Shown here one piece after another: positions 19,859 through 30,333 of a DNA stretch of 64,000 bases (position 1 is the stretch's first letter; every line of letters starts with the position of its first letter). The notes under the pieces were generated by a model. That model was not told where the DNA came from. It saw nothing but the letters and a program-made list of their open reading frames with translations, and ran no database searches. The translations under genes and the position numbers were made by a program. Source of the stretch: Hyaloraphidium curvatum (lineage: Eukaryota; Monoblepharomycota; Hyaloraphidiomycetes; Hyaloraphidiales; Hyaloraphidiaceae); contig JAIVFI010000030.1 in the NCBI GenBank assembly GCA_025558095.1, positions 310,001 through 374,000 of the forward strand. Reading direction: 5' to 3'.

Positions 19859-20961
19859 ATGCCCCGCCCGGGCATGCACTTCCAGGGCCACTTCGGGCCG
19901 ACCGCGCCGACCGACCCCGAGGTATCATCAAGGACGACCGCGAGGTGCGGCCGCCCACGGCGGCCATCGAGCACGCGGGCGCCCGCGCCGGCAATCGCAG
20001 GGTCAAGGAGCTCCTCGCGCGCATCGGCGACCCGAAGGCGCTCTCGGGCTGGGCGGCGCCGACCAACTGGCGGGTCTGCCGCGGCGTCACGCCGCTGCTC
20101 GCCAAGCTCGTCGCGCACGACCTCGACACCCCGGAGAACCTCGCCCTCCTCTTCGGCCCCCACGTCAAGTCCGTCGCGGCGGAACTGCACGATGCGAGGA
20201 TGTACAAGGACCCGCCCGAGGGCTCGCCCGCGCACGACATGATGGCGCCAAACATCGGGATGACGCAGAAGCAGCTGAACCGGGAGCTGGGCAGGGACTG
20301 CGACGGGTGCGGGAAGAAGCAGGAGTCGGAGGGGGAGTTCCGGCGGTGCTCGGCGTGCAGGCGGGCCGTTTACTGCGGGCCGGCGTGCCAGAAGGCGGAC
20401 TGGGCAAAGCACAAGCCAGAGTGCCTGCAGGCGCGCGGGGAAGAGGTAGCCGACGAGGACAAGCAGGCCGCCGAAGCGGCGCGGAAGGAGAAGGAAGCTC
20501 GCATGAACCGGGCCCACCAGGCAAGGATCGACGCCGAGCTCCGGGCTTTCGTCCCCGGCTCCCTTTCGCACGACTGCGAGGGGGTGGTCCGGGCGCGGGA
20601 TCTGCCCTGGTTTGGGGAGGACATGCTGGTCACCTTCGGGCAAAAGCACGGGATCGAAGGGGAGAAGCTGAACCTGGTGGTCATGCCCCCGGGGATCCCC
20701 GCGCAGAGGGAAAGGAAACGTTGCATCGCGTATCGGTGCGAGAGGACCAAGAGGGACCTGATCGTGTTCTTCACCCCGCTGTTTGCCGACGGCGGGGAGG
20801 GCACGCACGACGGGACGGCGATCGACTCGGCGTTCAGAAGGAAGGAGGCGTCGGACGACCTGTTCAAGGGCAAGCTGTTCGTCGAGGTCCCGTTGGGAGC
20901 GGATCCGGGCGTCCCGATGCTGGACAGGATAATGGATCTGCTTGCAGCAATGGCGGGGTAA
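19859..20961 (+). CDS. MYND zinc-finger protein, second type; 5' frame uncertain
   Basis: About 367 residues. The main frame reads IIKDDREVRPPTAAIEHAGA near its start, an ankyrin-like helical part (RVCRGVTPLLAKLVAHDLDT), a central MYND finger (CDGCGKKQESEGEFRRCSAC, then VYCGPACQKADWAKHKPEC, about residues 142-183), a charged helix rich in Lys/Glu/Ala, and a C-terminal domain with EGEKLNLVVMPPGIPAQRER. That frame has no ATG before the middle of the protein. ATG 19859 (context CAGAATG) opens MPRPGMHFQGHFG in another frame that meets the main frame at the CCCC run at 19915-19918. A one-base slip there, or an unrecognised upstream exon, would explain it. Confidence 0.65.
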
Positions 20962-21047
20962 ATTCGCGCATCGTGTATTGCGCTTCAAGACAGATGCACA
21001 AGCCGTTCAAAATGGAATGGATCTGAAGACTCTGTCCAGCTTCAACC

Positions 21048-22676
21048 TTAAGAGGCACCAGCACCGCAAGACGCCGACTCGCCCGCCAAAGCGCCGGCCA
21101 CGATCCTTCCGATCATCGATGGGAACATGGGCATCCAGGAAAGCACCTCAGAAGGCGGAGGCAAGATGGCAAAGGTGATCGAGCTCTCGTGGCCGCGGTA
21201 CCCGCGCCGCCTGTCGCTCAAGGCGGCGAACCTCTGCTCCGCGCCCCAATCGTCGTCCTCGTCCTCGTCTTTCTCGTCATTCTCGTCGGACTCGCGATCG
21301 GACTCGAAGTCGTAGGCGTACTCGGGGGCCCGCCACGTCGGCACCGCGGGCTCGTCCTCGTTCTCGTTCAGGCGCGAGTCGATCGAGACGCCGGCCGCCG
21401 AACCGACGAGCCGGTGTTCCAGGAACCTGGCCATCCAGTCGATCCTGGTGCGGCCGTGCTCGTCGCGCCACGTCACGAGCTTGCCGTTGGACCACCAGAG
21501 GGGCTTCTCCCTGGGTCCGCCGCCCGAGAGCTCGTCCTCCTCCTCCGCATCGAGCTGCGCCTCCTCCTCCTCCGCGTCCTTGAAACCGCCGTCGCCGGCA
21601 TCGAAGTCGTGCGGCGGTTCCGCATCCCGGCGGCCCGCACAGAGGATCTTGTGCCTGTTCCAGTCCAGGCGCTGGCACGCCGTCCCGCAGTAGAAAGCGG
21701 CCTTGCACCGCGAGCACCGGAGCAGGTTGTGAGAGAGGTGCGTGCACAGGGGCCGGAAGCAGCGGTGCATGACCGAGGTGCTACGCACGACCTCGTCGGC
21801 CTCGGCGTCCAGCACGCTGTCGAGGACGTCCGTGCGGCGGGGAACGGCGCGGCGGAAAGGGCCTGCGGGGGCGCGCGACCCGCGCCTGCGGTCGTGCTCG
21901 GCGACGCGGAAAGCGACGCGGGTGAAGAGGCGCACGTGCAGGGGATCGCCCATGGCGTCCGAGGGGTCGAGGATGTGGTCCCCCATGCGAATGCGCGGGG
22001 ATCGGAGCTTCTCGATGATGCGCCCAGCGGCGGGGATGATGCCCCGTTCCGAGATCGGCAGGGCTGCCGAGGCGGGAGGCCGCTTGGGCTCGACGAAGAG
22101 CGGGATCTTGATCTCGCCGATGTCGCTCGGCGCCGTGCATCCAAGGATCCCGCTGTTGCCGGTGAAGTGCTCGTCGTTGTCGCACACCACATGGACGATC
22201 ACGGTATCGACAGTGCGCTCATTGATTGTCGCCAGCTCCAGTGCCAAAGTGAGAAGCCCGACGAGTCCGCCGTCCGGTTGAGACAGATTGGACAGCACGG
22301 TAGCCATGGCACCGCGGCCGTACATGATGAGGCCGGCCTGGGACGCCCAAGCGAGCACGTCGTCCACCCAGAGGCTGACGTGCAGCGTGCGGCCGTCGAC
22401 GCGCGCCTGCGAGAAGTCGAGGTCGACCTTCTTCGCCGCCAGCACCTCCCCGACGGCGTTCAGGGCCGCGGCGGCGGACTCCGCCGAGGGAGCGCCCGCA
22501 CGGAGGCGGTCGAGCGCTGCAGCGAGGCGGTTCACGGCCGCCGAGCTCGCGCCCGAGCGTTGGTGGAACGCGGTAATCATCGCGTCGGCGCTCGACGGGG
22601 CGCCGCGCGCGGGCCGCGCCGCGGCGATGGCGGCGGCGCGCTGCCGCTTGACGATTCCGATGGCCGCAGAGAGCAT
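21048..22676 (-). CDS. MYND zinc-finger protein, third type
   Basis: 542 residues, single exon, convergent with the preceding MYND gene. The N-terminal half is helical (VNRLAAALDRLRAGAPSAES) followed by a mixed region with VSLWVDDVLAWASQAG and TVDTVIVHVVCDNDEHFTGN. The MYND finger (about residues 314-350) reads CFRPLCTHLSHNLLRCSRCK, FYCGTACQRLDW and RHKILC, with a C-x4-C first pair. After it comes a strongly acidic stretch (EEEEAQLDAEEEDE and DENDEKDEDEDDD). Such acidic tails occur in nuclear and chromatin proteins but are not diagnostic. No SET domain, so it is not an SMYD methyltransferase. The start could also be the Met at residue 33. Confidence 0.75.
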   Translation of the reverse strand: MLSAAIGIVKRQRAAAIAAARPARGAPSSADAMITAFHQRSGASSAAVNRLAAALDRLRAGAPSAESAAAALNAVGEVLAAKKVDLDFSQARVDGRTLHVSLWVDDVLAWASQAGLIMYGRGAMATVLSNLSQPDGGLVGLLTLALELATINERTVDTVIVHVVCDNDEHFTGNSGILGCTAPSDIGEIKIPLFVEPKRPPASAALPISERGIIPAAGRIIEKLRSPRIRMGDHILDPSDAMGDPLHVRLFTRVAFRVAEHDRRRGSRAPAGPFRRAVPRRTDVLDSVLDAEADEVVRSTSVMHRCFRPLCTHLSHNLLRCSRCKAAFYCGTACQRLDWNRHKILCAGRRDAEPPHDFDAGDGGFKDAEEEEAQLDAEEEDELSGGGPREKPLWWSNGKLVTWRDEHGRTRIDWMARFLEHRLVGSAAGVSIDSRLNENEDEPAVPTWRAPEYAYDFESDRESDENDEKDEDEDDDWGAEQRFAALSDRRRGYRGHESSITFAILPPPSEVLSWMPMFPSMIGRIVAGALAGESASCGAGAS

Positions 22677-22808
22677 CGCGGTTCCGGAAAGGTGGTCGCC
22701 GGGGGTCGGACGATTTGGTTGGCTGATGCATGGGACAGCTGGCGGTCCAGACGCCCCATCACGAGCCGGACTTTGGAAGCGAACCGGCCTGCAGACTCAA
22801 TACAGTTC

Positions 22809-23720
22809 ATGGACGGCAGAGGAAAAATCGTGGTGGAGGTCCAGGACGGCAAGGCGCCCGGGCCCGTGCTATTCGACGGCGTGGACCTGGGGCTTCTCGA
22901 CAGCCTTTTCGACACCCCGGCTGCAGGCGCCCGCATCGCCGAGGCCGTGCTGGGCCTGCGGGCCTGGTCGTGCTTTGCGTGCCGGAAGCCCTCGGAGAGC
23001 TGCGAATCGACGGACTTCGGCGACACCGGCGGCCGGAGGCTCGTGAACGTTGTCCTCACCTGCGGCACGGAAAGATGCGCCGGCATCGTTCGGGACAGGC
23101 TCGAGCGCACAGCTGCCGACATGAGAGGCCTGCCTCCCCCCAAGGACGGCAAGTACCCTGTCCTCGCGAAGCTGCGCTTCGCCTCGGGGCTTCCGGCCGA
23201 AGACTTCAGCTCGGGGCCGACGTTCGGGGAGCAGTTTCCGCCGAGGGAGATCCCGGTACCGATGCGCCTCTTCGGGGGCGCGGACGTCGGGGGCGTGGAC
23301 TCGGAGGAGATGCTCGAGATCCTGACCCGGGCGGCCAAGCCCATGGTCACGGCCGAGTTCGCCCGTGTCGCGAGGAAGTGCATCCGGTGCGGCCTGCACG
23401 CCGACTGCTGCAACTACATGCAGAATTTGCGGACGGACGAGGGGTTCCCCTGGGTCTTCCTCGTCGACGTGTACCCGGCCTGCGGCGGATGCATGTCCTC
23501 CGTCACGCAGCGCTACAGCGCTTGGTATCGCTTCGAGTCGAAGGACACGCCGCGCCACTTCATGGGATCGTGCCAGGGGTGCAGCAGGGCATCTTCGGAT
23601 CCCAAGAAGGAGTTCCAGCGCTGCTCGCGCTGCGGGAGGGCGTATTACTGCTCGCGCGAGTGCCAGAGGAAGGATTGGCCCGCCCACAAAGGCGCCTGCC
23701 GGCCGAAGGATGCCTCGTGA
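22809..23720 (+). CDS. MYND zinc-finger protein, cysteine-rich family, copy 2
   Basis: 303 residues, single exon, collinear with the gene at 18599 along its whole length: GKIVVEVQDGKAPGPVLFDG (N-terminal block), WSCFACRKPSESC, LTCGTERCAG, RFASGLPAEDFSSGPTFGEQ, KCIRCGLHADCCNYMQNLR, YPACGGCMSSVTQRYSAWYR, and a C-terminal MYND finger (CQGCSRASSDPKKEFQRCSR, YYCSRECQRKDWPAHKGAC). Both genes therefore arose by local duplication of a family I cannot name. The conserved Cys pairs outside MYND suggest three or four extra zinc sites. Divergent from the third MYND gene with ~130 bases between starts. Confidence 0.82.
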   Translation: MDGRGKIVVEVQDGKAPGPVLFDGVDLGLLDSLFDTPAAGARIAEAVLGLRAWSCFACRKPSESCESTDFGDTGGRRLVNVVLTCGTERCAGIVRDRLERTAADMRGLPPPKDGKYPVLAKLRFASGLPAEDFSSGPTFGEQFPPREIPVPMRLFGGADVGGVDSEEMLEILTRAAKPMVTAEFARVARKCIRCGLHADCCNYMQNLRTDEGFPWVFLVDVYPACGGCMSSVTQRYSAWYRFESKDTPRHFMGSCQGCSRASSDPKKEFQRCSRCGRAYYCSRECQRKDWPAHKGACRPKDAS

Positions 23721-24075
23721 GGGGCTTTCGGAGGAGCCAGGAAAGGCACGAGATGTTGCCAGGGCGTTCTTGCCTCTCTCCGTAGATCTTGCCGATCTCG
23801 GTCGAAAAGAAAGAGGAGATCGGCCCCGTCCGCTGCACAAAATGTGAGCTGCGTGATCCCCTGAGCTCGACGGATGCAACTATTAGGGAGCATGCCCCGA
23901 AACGATTGGCGAGCCGCGCGGCGATTCGGGCAAGCACCACCGAGCGGTGGCGTGGGGCACGCGTCACGCTCTCCCGCTTTCTCTTCACCCAAAGCTCTCG
24001 GAATCCGCGCCCATGTGCCCGCCTTCCGGTCGTTTCCTGCGAAATAAAACGTGACGCGGAGCACCGGCGGCCGCC
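23721..24075. other. Intergenic region
   Basis: 355 bases between two plus-strand genes. The first ~110 bases resemble the bases after the first MYND gene (gaggggctttcg..., ccgtagatctt), consistent with a duplication that included the 3' flank. No gene seen. Confidence 0.4.
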
Positions 24076-26302
24076 ATGTTCCCGCGGGCGGCTCTGCGGC
24101 TCCTGGGACCGCTGCTCCTCGCCGTCGCGGCGCTGTCCGCGCTGCGCAGGGCACCGCCGCCCGACGTCCCGGGCCTGCCGCTCATGGTGCTCGACGGGAA
24201 CGGCAAGATCGTCGGCGGCCACGGCGGCTGGGATTTGGCGACGACGACGACGGTGGCATGGGACCTGCCGTCGCCGACGGCTGCCCAGCTGCGGCCGACA
24301 GAGAACTCCAACGAGCCTGTGTCGGCGGATAATACCCCGCCTGTCGACGCGCAGGTGCCAGTCGAGCCGCCTGCCGCCCCGTCCGGCGGGGAATCGGCGC
24401 TGCTGTCGGTGGGCACCGCCCCGGCGCTCGTCTGGCACCGGACCTTTGGCGACTGGAACTCCTCCGCGGGCGCCGTCGCCATGACCCTCCGCTGGGCAGA
24501 AGGCACGCCGGATCCCGCAATTCCCGGCGTCCTGCGGGCCGACGCGGTGCACTACCTCCGGATCCGGGCCGCGGGCGTGTTTTCGGCGCAGCTGCGGTCC
24601 GACACGGCAGTGGTGCCCGTCTACATACGGCCGCTCGAGGCCGAAGCCGAGCGGGTGTACTTGGCCGGGTCGGCGCCGCTGGTGACATGGCAGGACGACG
24701 GCGAACGGACCTACAACCGCTGGGGCGGGAAGCTAGCAGCGGAGCGCCCGCCCGGTTCCGCGGCCGAGGGACCTTCGGGGCGGCTGTTCCACCCGGAAAG
24801 GATACGAAAGGGAAAGGGACCCGCGGAAGCGCCGTACGACCCGTCGCCGGACGTGCCACGCGGCCAGGGATTCGAGCTTCCCTTCGAGGACCCCGCGACG
24901 GACGAGATCCGGGAGTGGGAGCTGGCCTTCCTCGTCCCAGGGGAGGACGCGGGCGGGGACGCCGAGTTCGAGCTGACGGTGCGCAACCTGGAACCGAGGT
25001 CGAGCATCACGGAGCCATGGATCTGCTCGGTGGCAATCAGCTACCAGGACGCGGACCTGCCAAAGTGGACGGCCGTCAGCGACTTTCTCCAGGACATGAG
25101 GTGGGATTGATTTGCTCGATTAGGCCGTACCATCACCTTGCTCAACGTTCCCGCCCCTCAGAGAGTACTGCGGAGCGGACAGGGAGCGGCGCGACTACCT
25201 GAACCGCGGCAACAAGTGGCCGGGCAGGCCCGACAACACGCCATACAACGCGTCGTATGTCTTCCGGCAAAGACTTCGCTTCGAGCAGCATGCGTCGCCC
25301 GACCGCAAGCGCGCCATCGCCGAGCTTTACAGCTTCGTAAACGGCGTGCCGCCGGCCCCGAATCCCGCCGGCCAAGGGTACCGAATGACGCGTTCCTCCC
25401 TTTCCTTCGGCCGGTGGCTGCTTTCTCCCTCTCCCAACTACACCGTCACCAGCCCCGACGTCTTTCCCACCCGCGAAACCTGCCCGCTGCTCTACTTTAA
25501 GGACAACCGCAGCGCCGTTTGCGAGGACCCTTCGCGTAGGATCTACCGCTACCTCCCCTTCGAAGCCAGCTCGCGCGCGCAGTGGCTGCCCATCCGTTGG
25601 CTCACGAAGCGGTGCCTCTGGCGGCAGCAGCCGGTGGTGCTGGGCGACTCCCTCGCGTCGCAGATCTACAACGGCATCTCGTGCTACCTCCGCCTCTACG
25701 CCGGCACGATGGACCTCTTCCTGGGCGCACTGGCCAATGCGCAGTCCTTCCCGGTCAAGTTCTTCCACCCCCTCTACCCCGACCGGGGCGGCCGCCTGCC
25801 GACGTTCGACGAGTACCTCTTCTACCGCAACTCGCTCCCATGGGACCGCAGCGTCCGCATCGTGCTCTGGCAGATCGGCGTCTGGCCCACCTCCTACTCG
25901 GACTCGCGGCTCTGGGAGCGCGGCATGGACCTCCTCGGCTCCTTCTTTGCCCGCGACCGGGACGAGCACAACCTGACCACCTACGTGGCCACCGTCACCC
26001 CCCCGCAGACGCTCATCGCCGACGGCGGGTGGACCAAGGCGCCGGGGTACCAGACCCGCGGGCGCGCGGCCAAGTGGAACTGGCTGCTGCGGAGGACGAT
26101 GCGGAGGTGGGGGGTCGAGGTGGTGGATACGTACGGGGTGCTGGAGCCGCGGTTCGATGAGAGGACAGACAATGCGCACTATTGCCATGGAGGTGGGTCG
26201 TTTTGGGGCCGGATCGGGTTGGGGATGGTGCTGATTGGCCGCGCTCCCGCAGCGGTGTTTGAGCTGGCGGCCTACGCGATGGCGCGGATATGTCCCGAGT
26301 AG
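24076..26302 (+). CDS. Secreted or type II membrane SGNH/PC-esterase-like protein
   Basis: 701 residues from three exons (24076-25100, 25162-26192, 26253-26302; introns 61 and 60 bases). The N-terminal MFPRAALRLLGPLLLAVAAL is a signal peptide or anchor. The first ~340 residues are a beta-rich luminal domain (HRTFGDWNSSAGAVAMTLRW, YLAGSAPLVTWQDDGERTYN). The C-terminal domain carries the SGNH/PC-esterase catalytic pair: PVVLGDSLASQIYNGISCYL (GDS nucleophile block, about residue 501) and DNAHYCHGAVFELAAYA (DxxH-type block, about residue 678), with cysteines CPLLYF, RCLWRQQP and CYL. Plant TBL and fungal/animal Cas1 or NXPE proteins share this arrangement and O-acetylate or de-acetylate glycans. 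The last intron is needed to reach CHGAVFEL. Substrate unknown. Confidence 0.78.
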
Positions 26303-26536
26303 TCTGCGTCACCGGAGATATCGTAGCATGGGACCAAGGCATACCATAGGGATGATTTGTAAGGTTCAGTTCATTCCCCTGACTATACCCGCCCTCTACA
26401 CCTTTAGGCATGCCCACGCCCAAGCTTCCACCCCATCCATTTGCGCTGGTGCTTTCCCCTGAAAGCTGACCAGAAAGCCATGAGAAACCTGGCTCCAACG
26501 GGTGCCTCGCGGCCGCGCCCGACCTGCAAACGGTCC

Positions 26537-27109
26537 TCAACCAAACGTGTTGAACCTGTTGGCGGTCTGCACGTTGATGATCTTTGCGCCACCATTCAAG
26601 GGCCCCTTGTGGATAACCACCCTGGCGTCGCACTTGACCGTCGTTGCCGTCCTGCCGTGGGCGTGCCCGCCACGGTCTTGCAGAGCTCGACCACGCCCTC
26701 GGGCACGTCGCAGTGGAAGTAGCTCTGCCGTGATGTTTCCCTCGATGTTTCTTGGTCACGGCCCCGATGTTGACGTCGCTCTGGCCGTCGATGGAGCTCT
26801 TGATGGTGTCCATGCCGTTGAGGCTGACGACGGTGACGGGTGCGCGGAAACTGTCGTGGGAGACGTCCATCTTAGGACGAACAGCGCGTAAGACACGACG
26901 GGTAGGGCGGACGCTGGGCATCCTTCTTTCGATTCTTCTTTTCGCGTCCGAGAAGCGCGATGCTCGTGCTGTCGGCAAACCATTACACGCGGGCATCTCC
27001 CTGGGAGGCCGGAACCGCGGGGCAGCGTTCCCGCTGCGGGCGACATCCGGGACCCGCAGGAACTCCAGGCGGACACAGAGCCCAGGATGAAGACAGCGGC
27101 GAGCAGCGT
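26537..27109 (-). pseudogene. Disrupted small secreted-protein gene
   Basis: Fragments of one apparent small secreted protein lie in order on the minus strand but in different frames. First is a signal-peptide-like segment LLAAVFILGSVSAWSSCGS at about 27106-27050, preceded by ACG where an ATG would be expected (27109-27107). Then, after a possible intron (GTAATG...CCTAAG), come MDVSHDSFRAPVTVVSLNGM and IDGQSDVNIGAV; then YFHCDVPEGVVELCKTVAG in another frame; and finally KCDARVVIHKGPLNGGAKII running to a TGA at 26539-26537. At least two single-base slips separate these pieces, with no room for introns. It could be a pseudogene or a gene carrying several assembly errors. No family recognised. 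Confidence 0.45.
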
Positions 27110-27200
27110 GGCCTCCGGAGCGCAATTTGATTCGGGTTCCGCTGCTGGTTCCGTGCTGTGTTTGCATGATGTCTCAAAAGAGCGGAGACGGCCACCCACA

Positions 27201-27716
27201 ATGACTACGCTGGTCCCCCACGGTGGGCGCGACGGCGACGAGGGCGCGTGGCCGCCGCACGTGCGGGTCGCGCGCGGGCAGCGCCTCGTGCCGGGGGACC
27301 CGGTGGTGCTCGTTACGCTGCCGTGGTGCGGCGGCGCCCTGTTCCACTCCGTGCCATGTGGCGGCGCCGCCTGTGGCGCGGACCTTAAGGACGCTATCGC
27401 GCGCGAGTGGAACCTGCCGAAGCTCAAGTGGAAGCACCTGGACATCAGGCTACTGCCCGGCATGCCCACGGAGCGCGACGTCGCTATCCTGGATACCATG
27501 CACCGGACTTACGCCGTGCCGGAAGGCTTCTTTCCCCAGCGCATTACGGACAATGACCCTTTCCCCGATCCATCGAGGGCTTTAGGCCCGGGATCGTTCC
27601 TCGTCGGCGCCATTGAACCCGATTGGTCGTGGCGGGTCAGCGCTGCTGACCTGGCCTGCTGGTTCGGGCTTCCTGTGTACGAACCATATTGTGGGCGGAG
27701 ATACGGCGCGTCTTGA
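27201..27716 (+). CDS. Hypothetical protein, possibly with an N-terminal ubiquitin-like (Crinkler-type) header
   Basis: 171 residues, single exon. No family is firmly recognised. After a short polar leader, VVLVTLPWCGGALFHSVPCG, then DLKDAIAREWNLPKLKWKHLD and IRLLPG follow a strand-strand-helix-strand order that resembles the ubiquitin-like header of Crinkler/CRN proteins ('...LKDAIk.......d...L.L..'), which chytrid fungi possess in numbers. The C-terminal ~70 residues (YAVPEGFFPQRITDNDPFPD) carry no recognisable effector domain. The frame is also open from an ATG at 27087, but that part overlaps the opposite-strand disrupted gene. The Crinkler link is inference only. Confidence 0.4.
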   Translation: MTTLVPHGGRDGDEGAWPPHVRVARGQRLVPGDPVVLVTLPWCGGALFHSVPCGGAACGADLKDAIAREWNLPKLKWKHLDIRLLPGMPTERDVAILDTMHRTYAVPEGFFPQRITDNDPFPDPSRALGPGSFLVGAIEPDWSWRVSAADLACWFGLPVYEPYCGRRYGAS

Positions 27717-28136
27717 GCTCATGTAGTGTATGAATGGTGAAAACGGCAAAACCGCGTGTCCAGTCGTGATCTGCAAGCCGACTACAGGATTCCCGCTTGG
27801 TGTCGTCGATTCCTAGAGCGCTTCTCAAGACTCAATCGACCAATTTCTCTTTTACTACCTCGATTCGCCGGGCGCCGCTGGCCATGCGTCATGGCGGGGC
27901 AGGGACGTTTTTTTTTTCCTTTGGGAAGCGGTCTCGCGTCTCGTCCCTTGTCTCGGCCCTCGGCCCCTTTCCCTGCTCGCTCCTTAACCGCAGGCGACCC
28001 GCTGGACGCCCCGACAAGCAGCGTCGTCCATCTTCTTGTTCCCGCGCCCGCCCGCGCCCATTTTCCACGTCGTCGGCGCGCCTTTGTCGGCTTCCGAAGA
28101 ATCCCCGCGACGCCACACCTTCATTTGGCTCTAAGA
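27717..28136. other. Intergenic region upstream of the ankyrin kinase
   Basis: 420 bases; includes a run of T at about 27908-27917 and pyrimidine-rich tracts typical of a promoter or leader. The kinase frame stays open back to 27756 without an ATG and without conserved content. Confidence 0.45.
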
Positions 28137-29981
28137 ATGGACGCCGATTCGGAACTCAGAGGCCGGGCAGTCCTGGTGAGGGACGGTCCCAGAGATGGGG
28201 AGCGCGACGAGTCCCACCCGGATACCAGGTCCTCAACTCTGGAGAGCGCCGACAAAGGCCCTGCGAGTCCGGCCGATCAATCGGACTTCGCTGCCCTTGA
28301 TGACGGTGGCTCCGATGTTGCCGCCTTCCTCCAAGATCCCTTTGAGCGTAATCTGGCTCTCGATACGAGACCAACCGCGGACTTCCTCTCTACGAAGCGT
28401 CCCCAGATGGAGCCCGAATGGTTTTGCTATGCCGGTCCAAGATACATTATTGATACGACTGGCATTGGAAGTGGGCGAGGAGCGGGCTGGGCTCAATGGG
28501 GACTGGGAAACGACCTGGCCAACATGTTCGTTAATGTGAAAGCCTGCGATTTCTCCAGCCACCTTCGTCAGGTTTCATTCGCTGAGCTGAATGCACAACG
28601 TGGGCCCCATGGCTACACCATTCTGCACTTGGCTTGCCAACCAGAACTCAGTGCGCTTGATCTATCGAGAATCCGCGCCCTGCTGGAACATCCTGAAGTC
28701 GATGTCAACGCACGGTCTCCGGCTGGATTAACACCGTTTCACCTTGCCTGCATCGCAGGGAGAGAAGAGTTGGTTCGCACTTTCATTCAGTGTGATCGGG
28801 TCGATTGCAATGCCAAGGATCTACTTGGACGCACCGGCTTCGTCTTGGCGTGCTTGTACCGACGGGCCGCCATCGTTGACCTTCTTTTGGAGCATCCCGA
28901 TCGCGTTGACATGCTGCTGACCCCTGGAAAGCGCGTGTACATCGCTGACTTGATACATGACCAATCTATGGAGACGATTCTGAAGTCCAAACTGCCCCCG
29001 GCCTCCGATCTGTATGACGAGAGCATCATCGAACTTTTGTTGGATGCGTTGCGCCGCAGGGAGAAAAAGATCCGCCGGACAGAGAACACAAACAGAATCC
29101 TGGAAGCCAACGACGTTGTGTGGGATCCAACCAAGCGGCTCGGAGTCGGCGGATTTGGCTACGTTTACGAAGGAACGCTTTGCATGACCACCGAAGTCGC
29201 CGTCAAGGTGCTCCGAGATGAAGCTTCCGAGAAGCTGGCGGAGGATCTGCAGAGGGAAGTGAGGACTTGGGAAGGACTGGTTCATCCGCACGGTGGGCAA
29301 GGGCTCTCTTAATCCTCTGCATCCAGCACTGACTTGCACGCTGTACCAGTTCTGCCCCTGATTGGATACTGCGTCTCGCCACAGCCTTTGATGGTCACGC
29401 AGCTGATGCGCAATGGCAGCATGCGCAAGTATCTGGCGTCGCGCAACTGGGATTTCCAGATCGGGAAGAAGCTGCTCTTCAACGTCGTGACGGGCATGTC
29501 TTACCTGCACGCGCGCCACGTCCTGCACGGCGATCTCAAGTGCGACAACGTTCTTGTCGACCACGGCGAGGTGGCGGTGATCACGGATTTTGGCCTTTCC
29601 CGCATTTCACAGACGGTTGGCGGGACCGCTGGTGGTGGCGGGACAACGAGATACATGGCACCGGAGATGTTGCTTCAGGGTCATCCGATCCACAAGCCCT
29701 CGGACGTTTACGCTTTCGCTATGCTCACTTACGAGGTCATCAGTGCGGGCCGGAAGCCTTTCAGCGAGGCCACGCATGATGGGCAGATCTTTTACGCCCT
29801 GAGCCAGGGCGGGAGGCCATCTCGGCCAGTCGGCTCGCCTGATGATGACAAGGGGGACGAGCTGTGGGATCTGATACAGCGTTGCTGGCACCAGGATCCA
29901 TCAGTGAGACCGACGTTCCTTGATATCTATCACCAGTTGAAGAACATGTATGGTTTTGAGCCGATGGGCAGTCGGAGATAA
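28137..29981 (+). CDS. Ankyrin-repeat protein kinase (TKL-like)
   Basis: 595 residues from two exons (28137-29292 and 29350-29981; 57-base intron GTGGGC...TACCAG). The N-terminal ~140 residues are acidic and disordered. Ankyrin repeats follow (GYTILHLACQPELSALDLSR, GLTPFHLACIAGREELVRTF, GRTGFVLACLYRRAAIVDLL, about residues 158-260). The kinase domain has LGVGGFGYVYEGTL (Gly loop, ~336), VAVKVLRDEA (Lys), HARHVLHGDLKCDNVLV (catalytic loop with HGD in place of HRD, ~445), ITDFGLSRI and TTRYMAPEML. HGDLK loops and the APEML motif are typical of tyrosine-kinase-like kinases, which act on Ser/Thr. All core catalytic residues are present, so activity is likely. Without intron removal the second half of the kinase is lost. 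Confidence 0.88.
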
Positions 29982-30333
29982 AGCTCCGGCTGAGGAGCAT
30001 GTATTGGCTCCCGCTTGCCGCTTTCACAACGAACCCGGTCGCGCCGCGAAGGAGATGCAACGAATTCGCTTACAGTGACGCATACATTTCTCGCGCCGAC
30101 AGGCACGGTTGCGCGGCTATCTACAGCTACAGTTTGCAAACCCCGGTCCGGCTCTTTTTGATGGCATTTTCGATGATCCGGCGCGCAGCACCTTCACTCT
30201 CCAGCACGTTGTCCGGTTTGCTCACGTCCTTGCTCGCGTCCAGGTATTCCCGATCCAGAGATCCGTCCCATCCGCACCTTCCCGCGCTTCCCAAAACCGC
30301 CTAACCGTCGTGCGAGGCAAGCCGCCCGCGGCC
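29982..30333. other. Convergent 3' intergenic region
   Basis: 352 bases between the kinase stop and the stop of an orphan minus-strand gene. Nothing coding or structural recognised. Confidence 0.45.
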
